NCBI GenBank assembly: GCA_023267315.1
Contig: JAHFNN010000052.1
Coordinates: 1 to 5,909 of the forward strand
DNA length: 5,909 bases
Direction: 5' to 3'
Source: Candidatus Nomurabacteria bacterium
Lineage (GTDB): Bacteria; Patescibacteriota; Minisyncoccia; Phycocordibacterales; UBA9973
In this document: piece after piece, positions 1 through 5,165 of the stretch
How positions within the stretch are numbered: position 1 is the stretch's first letter
Layout: every line of letters begins with the position of its first letter
The notes under the pieces: model-generated
What the model was told of the DNA's origin: nothing
What the model saw: the letters and a program-made list of their open reading frames with translations, nothing else
Database searches by the model: none
Program-made: the position numbers and the translations under genes

Positions 1-884
1 TCCAGGGTCAGGCAACATTGCCACTTCTCGATAAGATTCGTCCGGGGGATATTGTGGTGCTCGAGCTTGATTCGTGGCAGCTTCAAGGATTTGGAGAACG
101 AAAGATTTCACCGCATGTCGCTGTGTTTACGAATTTCATGGATGATCATTTAAATTACTACAAAGGAGATAAAGAAAAATATCTTTTGGATAAGGCACAA
201 ATATTTCTGCATCAAACAGCCACTGATTTTTTGATACTGGGTGAAGATATTTACGATATGATTTCCGAGAAATTTGGAAAACAAATTCATGCACAAGTGA
301 CGAAGGGACTTCGTACGGATGTGCATAGTGATTGGCATGTGGCTTTGCCGGGAGATCATAATAGAGCAAATGCAGCCTTAGCGATTGCGGCACTGCGTGT
401 ATTGCATGCAGATACACGTGTTGCGCACGAAGTACTTGAAACCTTCGCCGGTGTTCCTGGTCGTCTTGAAAAAGTACGAGAATTAAATGGCGTCACTATT
501 TATAATGATACGACGGCAACAACTCCTGATGCGACACTCGCGGGGCTTAAGGCGATTGCAAAAGGTAAGAATGTGGTGCTCATTATGGGTGGTACTGATA
601 AGGGACTCGAGATGGAAAAATTGACGAGCGAAGTGTATAAATATGTGCATGCAGTAGTATTGCTTGCTGGTAATGGTACAACGCGGGTAGAGCATGATTT
701 TGATGCGTATCCGACCATTGATGTGCAGAAGGCTGGAACACTCAAGGAAGCACTCGCACGAGCGACATTGCTTGCAAAAGAAGGTGATAGTATCCTTTTT
801 AGTCCCGCGTTCGCATCTTTTGGAATGTTTAAGAACGAATATGATCGCGGTGATGCATTTAATGAATTGGTGAAGAATTTATAA
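1..884 (+). CDS. murD: MurD, UDP-N-acetylmuramoyl-L-alanine:D-glutamate ligase, 5'-truncated by window edge
   Basis: Cytoplasmic ATP-dependent ligase that adds D-glutamate to UDP-MurNAc-L-Ala. The reading frame is open from base 3 with no stop, so the gene enters from the left; the TTG at 18 is not its start. The visible 293 residues lack roughly the first 140-150: the UDP-binding Rossmann fold and the ATP P-loop. Visible signatures are ELDSWQL (about residues 21-27, equivalent to ELSSFQL of E. coli MurD), TNFMDDHLNYY (43-53), a lysine in LLDKAQIF (64) at the position usually carbamylated, GDHNRAN (117-123), VPGRLEKV (151-158), NDTTATTP (168-175), MGGTDKG (195-201) and SPAFASFGMFKNEYDRG (267-283). 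The last three are typical of MurD rather than MurC, E or F. NDTTATT replaces the NDSKATN of E. coli. The TAA stop lies one base before the next ATG, so it is probably co-translated with the HD gene. Confidence 0.93.
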   Translation, partial: QGQATLPLLDKIRPGDIVVLELDSWQLQGFGERKISPHVAVFTNFMDDHLNYYKGDKEKYLLDKAQIFLHQTATDFLILGEDIYDMISEKFGKQIHAQVTKGLRTDVHSDWHVALPGDHNRANAALAIAALRVLHADTRVAHEVLETFAGVPGRLEKVRELNGVTIYNDTTATTPDATLAGLKAIAKGKNVVLIMGGTDKGLEMEKLTSEVYKYVHAVVLLAGNGTTRVEHDFDAYPTIDVQKAGTLKEALARATLLAKEGDSILFSPAFASFGMFKNEYDRGDAFNELVKNL

Positions 885-885
885 A

Positions 886-1470
886 ATGGAATTAATTGAA
901 CAACTAAAAAGTATCGTTACCGAGCGATCAAAAAATCCGTCTTTCTTACATCATGACTGGTTTGTTGATTTACATTTGAGTATCGTTGAAAAAATAGCAC
1001 TTGAGCTCTGTGATGTGTATACAGATGCTGATAGGGATATTGTTCGAGCGTTGGTCTGGGTGCATGATTATGGAAAAATTTTGGATATGAACAAAGAGCA
1101 CGAACTCAATCATGCATCAAAGGAACTTCTTAAGGATCTTGGATTTAGTCAGCTATTTACAGAAACCGTGGGGCATTATCTTGAAGTAATGGAAAGCAAA
1201 ATGGAGGTTGATTTACATGGTGCACCAATTGAGGTTAAAATTGTCTCATCAGCAGATGCCGCCGCGCATATGATTGGTCCATTTTTTTCAATTTACTGGA
1301 AGGAATTTAATACTAAAAGTATTAAAGAACTAATGGAAGCAGGAAGGGTAAAGCTTGCAAAGGATTGGGATAGAAAAATAGTGTTGCCTGAGGTTAAAGA
1401 AGCTTTCCAAGGACGACACGATTATTTACTTGAACAAAATGGGGATTTTCCTAATAAATTTTTAAATTAA
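886..1470 (+). CDS. HD-domain metal-dependent phosphohydrolase, substrate unknown
   Basis: A 194-residue soluble protein with the HD-superfamily metal-binding pattern: H30 (in LHLSIVEKIALEL), H60-D61 (VWVHDYGK), a possible extra histidine at H97 (VGHYLE) and D124 (SSADAAAHM). The spacing H...HD...D and the all-helical composition fit a single complete HD domain with no fused sensor, synthetase or nucleotidyltransferase domain. There is no signal peptide or membrane segment. HD proteins usually hydrolyse phosphate esters of nucleotides or related compounds; the substrate cannot be read from the sequence. Its ATG lies one base after the murD stop, and its own stop is one base before murC, so it is probably expressed with the mur genes. 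A GGTGA about 12 bases before the ATG is a weak Shine-Dalgarno candidate. A role in nucleotide or UDP-sugar housekeeping is conceivable from position alone. The family call is solid; the function is unknown. Confidence 0.85.
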   Translation: MELIEQLKSIVTERSKNPSFLHHDWFVDLHLSIVEKIALELCDVYTDADRDIVRALVWVHDYGKILDMNKEHELNHASKELLKDLGFSQLFTETVGHYLEVMESKMEVDLHGAPIEVKIVSSADAAAHMIGPFFSIYWKEFNTKSIKELMEAGRVKLAKDWDRKIVLPEVKEAFQGRHDYLLEQNGDFPNKFLN

Positions 1471-1471
1471 A

Positions 1472-2785
1472 ATGGATATCGATATATCAAAAATAAATAA
1501 AGTGTACTTTGTCGGCATTGGCGGGATTGGTGTTTCTGCTGTAGCACGCATGATGCTGTATGAAGGAAAAGTTGTCTGTGGTTCTGATATGAGCCAGTCT
1601 ATGATAACAGATGAACTTGAAAAAGCTGGCGCACGAATCGATATTGGGCAGAGTATTGATTTTATTGACTCTGACATTGACCTTATCATTTATACCATCG
1701 CTATTTCAGAATTTGATAAACCACTTTTTGATGCAATTAAAAATTTTGGGGTTCCTGCAATTTCATACCCAGAAGCATTGGAAATAATTTCAAAAGATAA
1801 ATTTACGATTGCCGTATCAGGTACTCATGGTAAGACAACCACGACTGCGATGATTGCACACGCGATGATCGAGCTCGGTATGGACCCCACGGTGATTGTG
1901 GGATCTATGATGATTGGAGCTCAGAGTAATTTTATCGCGGGTAATAGTAAGTATTTTGTTGTTGAAGCATGTGAGTATCGACGATCATTCCTGCATTTGA
2001 ATCCAAAGATCTTAGTGATTACCAACATTGATGAAGATCATTTGGATTATTATAAAGATCTTACCGATATCGAAAAAGCATTCGGTGAGATGGCAGAAAA
2101 GATTCCAGAAGATGGCTACCTTGTTTGTAATAAAGAAAATTATAAACTCACGAATCCTATTGCAAAATGTCGTGGAGCAGTCGTCGATTATACTAAAGAT
2201 ATACTACATATCCCAATTGAATTTCCGGGTGATCACAATCAAGAAAATGCGCACGCAGCAGTTTCAGTTTTACACCTTCTGGGTATTGGAAAGGACGCTG
2301 CTCGAGACGCGGTTAAAAGTTTCCGTGGGACATGGCGCCGGTTTGAATACAAAGGTAAACTTCGTAGAGATGGAGGCGCTGACCTGTTTGATGATTATGC
2401 ACATCATCCAACAGAAATACGCGCGCTTGTATCAGGTGCGCGGGAATTTTATCCAGATAAAATCATTACTGTTGTATTTCAGCCACATCTATTTAGTCGT
2501 ACGAAATCGTTACTTCATAGTTTTACTACAGCTTTTGAGGGTGTAAACAGAGTGATTCTTGCACCAATCTATCCAGCACGTGAGGCATTTGATCCTTCAA
2601 TTTCTTCTGACATGTTGGCGACAGAGATAAGAAAGAGTAGTAATATCGAGACGCATTCATTTAAAAACTTTGAAGAGATAGCACATTTTCTTGTGCGTAA
2701 TACAAAAGAAGGAGAAATTGTCATCACCGTCGGTGCTGGGGATATCAGTGAGTTTCCGGCATTTATGAAAGAATATCAGCCATAA
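1472..2785 (+). CDS. murC: MurC, UDP-N-acetylmuramate:L-alanine ligase
   Basis: Cytoplasmic ligase adding L-alanine to UDP-MurNAc, the step before MurD. At 437 residues it is shorter than E. coli MurC (about 490) but has all three domains. The N-terminal Rossmann domain has GIGGIG (15-20). The central ATPase domain has the P-loop GTHGKTTTT (117-125), EACEYRRSFLHL (165-176) and TNIDEDHLDYY (184-194), with GDHNQENAHA (253-262) at its end. The C-terminal domain has FRGTWRRFE (284-292), DDYAHHPTEI (307-316) and FQPHLFSRT (336-344). The RRFE, DYAHHP and QPHLFSRT motifs mark MurC. Mpl is a related alternative but has a different central motif (EADEYDTAFF) and usually a longer chain. The central EADESD of classical MurC is EACEYR here. 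The ATG starts one base after the HD stop and has no visible Shine-Dalgarno sequence. The protein begins ten residues before the first beta strand, as expected. Confidence 0.95.
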   Translation: MDIDISKINKVYFVGIGGIGVSAVARMMLYEGKVVCGSDMSQSMITDELEKAGARIDIGQSIDFIDSDIDLIIYTIAISEFDKPLFDAIKNFGVPAISYPEALEIISKDKFTIAVSGTHGKTTTTAMIAHAMIELGMDPTVIVGSMMIGAQSNFIAGNSKYFVVEACEYRRSFLHLNPKILVITNIDEDHLDYYKDLTDIEKAFGEMAEKIPEDGYLVCNKENYKLTNPIAKCRGAVVDYTKDILHIPIEFPGDHNQENAHAAVSVLHLLGIGKDAARDAVKSFRGTWRRFEYKGKLRRDGGADLFDDYAHHPTEIRALVSGAREFYPDKIITVVFQPHLFSRTKSLLHSFTTAFEGVNRVILAPIYPAREAFDPSISSDMLATEIRKSSNIETHSFKNFEEIAHFLVRNTKEGEIVITVGAGDISEFPAFMKEYQP

Positions 2786-2794
2786 TTTATTTCT

Positions 2795-3541
2795 ATGAAG
2801 AAAAAAACACAAATAATAATATTAGCAGCAGGACTTGGTAAGCGCATGAATGCTCCGGTACCTAAAGTACTTGTCGAATTTCGTGGCCGACCAATTATTA
2901 CCTATATTTTGGATGCGGTAAAAGAGTCTGGCGTCTGTGACACTCCGGTAATAGTGGTAGGTAAGATGGCTGACATGGTCAAAGAGGCGCTTGGAGACAA
3001 GTACATATATGCATTTCAAAAAGAACAGCTTGGTACCGCCAATGCAGTGGAGTGCGCTAAAGAGGTGACACCGCATGATGCAGAGAATATTTTAGTACTC
3101 TATGGTGATCAGCCAAGTATTACTGCAAAATTGATTCACAACATGATTGATACGCATGAAAAAGAAGGTACGGTACTTACAATGGCAACAGTGACGGTGC
3201 CAGACTTTGAAGGATGGCGACAAATGTTCTTGGATTTTTCGCGTATCATTCGTGATGAAAATGGTGTAATCATCAATAATGTAGAAAAAAAAGATCAGAC
3301 AGAAGAACAGAAAAAAATAAAGGAAGTAAATCCAGCACTCATGATATTTGATGCAAAATGGATGTGGAAGAATATCTCGAATATAAAAAATGAAAATGTC
3401 GCCGGAGAATACTATTTGACGGATCTTATCCAACTTGCGTTCAAAGAAGGGGAGCGAATTGCAACAGTCCCTATCCGTCCCGAAGAGGCACTCGGAATTA
3501 ACTCCAAAGAGCATATTGAGCTTCTGGATGATCTAGTGTAG
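2795..3541 (+). CDS. glmU: Single-domain GlmU-type UDP-GlcNAc pyrophosphorylase (N-acetylglucosamine-1-phosphate uridylyltransferase)
   Basis: Nucleotidyltransferase predicted to make UDP-GlcNAc from GlcNAc-1-phosphate and UTP, feeding the Mur pathway. The signature LAAGLGKRM (10-18) is followed by K24 in PVPKVL, QLGTANA (78-84) at the uracil-binding site, and YGDQP (103-107), whose D105 corresponds to a Mg2+ ligand. Further GlmU-specific motifs are SRIIRD (149-154), VEKKD (163-167), EEQKKIKEVN (170-179; E. coli DEQRQIQEIN), GEYYLTD (204-210) and GINSKEH (234-240) with the second metal-binding Asn. The chain ends at 248 residues, just after the nucleotidyltransferase domain. The left-handed beta-helix acetyltransferase half of normal bifunctional GlmU (about 450 residues) is absent, and no hexapeptide repeats follow in any frame before the hairpins. 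Another sugar-1-phosphate specificity is possible, but the motifs match GlmU best. It starts 9 bases after murC, without a Shine-Dalgarno sequence, and is probably the last gene of the operon. Confidence 0.85.
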   Translation: MKKKTQIIILAAGLGKRMNAPVPKVLVEFRGRPIITYILDAVKESGVCDTPVIVVGKMADMVKEALGDKYIYAFQKEQLGTANAVECAKEVTPHDAENILVLYGDQPSITAKLIHNMIDTHEKEGTVLTMATVTVPDFEGWRQMFLDFSRIIRDENGVIINNVEKKDQTEEQKKIKEVNPALMIFDAKWMWKNISNIKNENVAGEYYLTDLIQLAFKEGERIATVPIRPEEALGINSKEHIELLDDLV

Positions 3542-3560
3542 TTTTTTTAGTAAATAATTT

Positions 3561-3596
3561 CCGTAAATAAGAAAGCGGTCGTTTTCTTATTTACGG
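3561..3596. other. Long inverted repeat / RNA hairpin downstream of glmU
   Basis: The left arm at 3561-3574 pairs perfectly with 3583-3596 (14 bp). A G-T and a C-G pair extend it to 16 bp around a GGTC loop (3577-3580). There is no T-tract directly after it on the + strand, so it is not a textbook terminator by itself. It may stabilise the 3' end of the operon mRNA or work together with the second hairpin 1 base further on. Confidence 0.75.
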
Positions 3597-3597
3597 A

Positions 3598-3630
3598 TTT
3601 AAAAACCCTTTAAAATAAAGGGTTTTTAAA
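3598..3630. terminator. Probable bidirectional intrinsic terminator
   Basis: A perfect 14-bp inverted repeat: 3598-3611 pairs with 3617-3630 around a 5-base loop. The core CCCTTT/AAAGGG stem is flanked by A5 on the left and T5 on the right, so on either strand the stem is followed by a T-run. It would end the mur/HD/murC/glmU transcript and insulate the promoter that begins 2 bases later. The stem is AT-rich, so efficiency is uncertain. Confidence 0.7.
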
Positions 3631-3631
3631 G

Positions 3632-3659
3632 TTGACAAATTACATATATCTTATATAAT
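3632..3659 (+). promoter_or_regulatory. Consensus sigma70-type promoter for the small membrane-protein gene
   Basis: A -35 TTGACA (3632-3637) and a -10 TATAAT (3654-3659) are both perfect matches to consensus, with a 16-base spacer. Transcription would start near 3666-3667, giving a leader of about 22 bases before the ATG at 3689. The leader has no Shine-Dalgarno sequence. The spacer is one base shorter than the optimum of 17. Confidence 0.8.
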
Positions 3660-3688
3660 ATAACAAAATTTTAAACCCCAAATTATAT

Positions 3689-4072
3689 ATGAAAAAGTTC
3701 CTTAGAATTACATCGTTCAGTTTATCTTTACTGCTTCTTATTTTCTGTATTGTTAAGTATCACTTTGGTCAGGTGCCACGGCTATCTCTAAATGATATCA
3801 GTGTCCTTTTTTCCAAAATAGCATACATAACTTTCGGAGCAGGTGTTGCGCTAATTTTTGTAGCTGATATTCCTTTCTTTTTTAAAGAATCAAAAGAGAG
3901 GATTGAGCTGGTTTTTAGATGGGCAACTATTTTCTTGTTCTTGATAGCAACCGGCATGTTCATATTTCTTGTAAGTATTGAACCAGTACATCTACAAGGT
4001 TTTAGTTTACTCATCGTGTTCACAGCATTTTCTGTAATGAGCACTCGAATCTTTTCGGAGATTGGTGTATAG
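3689..4072 (+). CDS. Small membrane protein with about four transmembrane helices, function unknown
   Basis: I do not recognise this 127-residue protein. It is strongly hydrophobic, with predicted membrane segments at about residues 5-24, 42-65, 77-97 and 103-120. Short polar loops separate them: one around KYHFGQVPRLSLND (23-36), a charged one around KESKERIE (66-73), and one around EPVHLQ (98-103). The lysine/arginine start MKKFLR and the charged 66-73 loop suggest both lie on the cytoplasmic side, with N and C termini inside. There are no catalytic motifs, cysteine pairs or soluble domains. The ATG is supported by a perfect-consensus promoter about 30 bases upstream and by the terminator just after the stop, so it is a one-gene transcription unit. 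No Shine-Dalgarno sequence precedes it. Codon use is rich in TTT, ATA and TTA, as expected for a membrane protein in an AT-rich stretch. Real gene: likely. Function: unknown. Confidence 0.75.
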   Translation: MKKFLRITSFSLSLLLLIFCIVKYHFGQVPRLSLNDISVLFSKIAYITFGAGVALIFVADIPFFFKESKERIELVFRWATIFLFLIATGMFIFLVSIEPVHLQGFSLLIVFTAFSVMSTRIFSEIGV

Positions 4073-4093
4073 GTAAAGATGAAACATCAAGAG

Positions 4094-4140
4094 ACGCGCG
4101 ATAGGGAATTTAGTTTCCTCATTGCGCGTTTTTATTTTTT
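4094..4140 (+). terminator. Rho-independent terminator after the membrane-protein gene
   Basis: The stem 4094-4108 pairs with 4115-4129: six leading pairs with ACGCGC/GCGCGT, then a stem with one A-C mismatch and two G-T pairs around a 6-base loop. It is followed by TTTTTATTTTTT (4129-4140). It starts 21 bases after the stop at 4072. On the opposite strand the hairpin lacks a following T-run, so it is at best a weak terminator for the converging trxB transcript. Confidence 0.85.
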
Positions 4141-4162
4141 AGATAGAAATTAGCAGGCTCGG

Positions 4163-5089
4163 CTATTTTGTCTTAAGTTCAAGATATAGATTCTCGAGTG
4201 CTTTTACTGCGTCACCGGCTGCGATGTTATTTTGATGATAGAGGCCGTTTGTAGCATCTCCAGCCGCCCAGATACCAAGTACTGAGGTCTTTTGAGTCAT
4301 TGGATCAGTTACGATTTTCTTATTCGCATCAAGGGTTACTAATCCCTCTGCAAATCCAGTGTTTGGGATTTGGCCGATTTCAACAAAGATGCCAGTAACA
4401 GGGAGTGTCTCTGTTGTACCTTCTTTTGTTTTGTAGATTATTCCATTTGCAAATTTATCACCGGTCACTTCGAGTATTTCTACGCCAGTGAGTGCTTTCA
4501 TTTTTGGATTTGCTAAGACCGCATCGACAGTAATTTTGTCTGCTTTAAATGTATCGCTTCGGTGAAGCAATGTGACACTTTTACAATAGGCGAGCAGTTG
4601 CGCAGCTGTTTCTAATGCAGCATTTCCGCCACCAATAACCGCGACGTCTTGGTCAGCGAAAATTGGTCCATCACAGGATGCACAATATGTGAGACCTTTG
4701 TGCTCGAATAGCTCAGCATTTTTTGCAGGAAGTTTGCGTCGTCCAGATCCGGTAGTAATGAGGACTGTTTTTGATTCGTATGACTTTCCGCTTTCAGTGG
4801 TTACCATAAAATGAAACGGACCTTTTTGTTCTAATTTTGTGACACGTTCACCTTCTGCTACATCCAAGAATTCACCTTTGTATTCCATGACGTGCTCACG
4901 AAGGGCGATTGCGAGATCTGCTCCAGCAATTTCCTTAGTCCCAATCCAGTTTTTAATACCAAAAGAATCAGTCGATTGTCCACCGAATGTTTGCGCAATG
5001 AGCAGTGTTTTTAATCGTTTACGAGCGGCATAGACAGCTCCTGCTGCACCAGCTGGTCCTCCACCCAAAATTATAAGATCGTATAACAT
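4163..5089 (-). CDS. trxB: Thioredoxin reductase / AhpF-like FAD-dependent disulfide oxidoreductase
   Basis: Two-domain flavoprotein of about 308 residues that passes electrons from a nicotinamide cofactor through FAD to a redox-active cysteine pair, normally reducing thioredoxin or a similar partner. Numbered from the ATG at 5089: FAD-binding GGGPAG (9-14), redox CASC (136-139, followed by DGPIF), nucleotide-binding GGGNAALE (153-160), HRSDTFKAD (176-184), GIFVEIGQIPNT (233-244) and the second FAD motif AAGDAT (275-280). Length and order are those of TrxB; the GIFVEIGQIPNT stretch resembles the AhpF C-terminal half. E. coli TrxB has HRRDGFR, whose arginines hold the NADPH phosphate; here the second Arg is Ser and the third is Lys, so cofactor preference is uncertain. 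An in-frame ATG at 5110 would add 7 residues (315 aa). I prefer 5089 because MLYDLIILGGG is the usual family start and a TATAAT box lies within the extra codons. It is downstream of ftsZ but separated from it by a terminator. Confidence 0.9.
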   Translation of the reverse strand: MLYDLIILGGGPAGAAGAVYAARKRLKTLLIAQTFGGQSTDSFGIKNWIGTKEIAGADLAIALREHVMEYKGEFLDVAEGERVTKLEQKGPFHFMVTTESGKSYESKTVLITTGSGRRKLPAKNAELFEHKGLTYCASCDGPIFADQDVAVIGGGNAALETAAQLLAYCKSVTLLHRSDTFKADKITVDAVLANPKMKALTGVEILEVTGDKFANGIIYKTKEGTTETLPVTGIFVEIGQIPNTGFAEGLVTLDANKKIVTDPMTQKTSVLGIWAAGDATNGLYHQNNIAAGDAVKALENLYLELKTK

Positions 5090-5096
5090 GAGTGTC

Positions 5097-5124
5097 ATTA
5101 TACTATCCATGGCAAGATTTCCAA
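5097..5124 (-). promoter_or_regulatory. Candidate trxB promoter, implying a leaderless mRNA
   Basis: On the minus strand, TTGGAA (5124-5119, 4 of 6 matches to the -35 consensus) is followed after 16 bases by a perfect TATAAT (5102-5097). The A of the ATG at 5089 lies 8 bases past the -10 box, where transcription would normally start, so the mRNA would begin at or next to the start codon. The -35 box overlaps the tail of the ftsZ terminator. The 16-base spacer is the same as in the promoter at 3632. Confidence 0.55.
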
Positions 5125-5160
5125 AATAAAGACCCCGGCGATTGCCGAGGTCTTTATTTT
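5123..5160 (-). terminator. Intrinsic terminator of ftsZ
   Basis: An inverted repeat pairs 5123-5139 with 5144-5160: 16 pairs and one C-A mismatch around a GATT loop, with a GC-rich core. On the minus strand it begins 5 bases after the ftsZ stop, and the stem ends in the T-rich TCTTTATTTT. The arms are A/T-rich at both ends, so it could also act on + strand transcripts. Confidence 0.85.
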
Positions 5161-5165
5161 ATAGT

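Noticed and set aside
18..20. TTG at 18 as the murD start codon
   Set aside because: The frame continues open to the left edge with GQATLP matching the MurD region just before the ELxSxQL motif, and the essential P-loop domain would be missing.
2028..2546. A 172-codon + strand ORF inside murC in another frame
   Set aside because: It overlaps well-conserved MurC motifs, its translation is a run of Ile, Lys and Arg without domain character, and it is explained by base composition of the murC frame.
2778..2797. CATAAT just before glmU as an internal -10 box
   Set aside because: There is no recognisable -35 at a proper distance, and the 9-base gap to murC makes co-transcription the simpler explanation.
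3092..3514. A 140-codon minus-strand ORF opposite glmU
   Set aside because: It lies wholly within the GlmU coding region, is rich in Phe, Cys and His as expected for an antisense shadow, and has no promoter or start context.
4094..4129. Hairpin as a regulatory riboswitch or small RNA
   Set aside because: It follows a stop codon closely and is directly followed by a T-tract; a plain terminator explains it fully.
4839..5033. A + strand 64-codon ORF opposite trxB
   Set aside because: It is antisense to the conserved FAD-binding part of TrxB and shows no independent coding signal.
5110..5115. TTGCCA on the minus strand as the trxB -35 box
   Set aside because: It matches consensus at 5 of 6 positions but lies only 7 bases from the TATAAT at 5102-5097, and no -10-like hexamer occurs 16-18 bases downstream.
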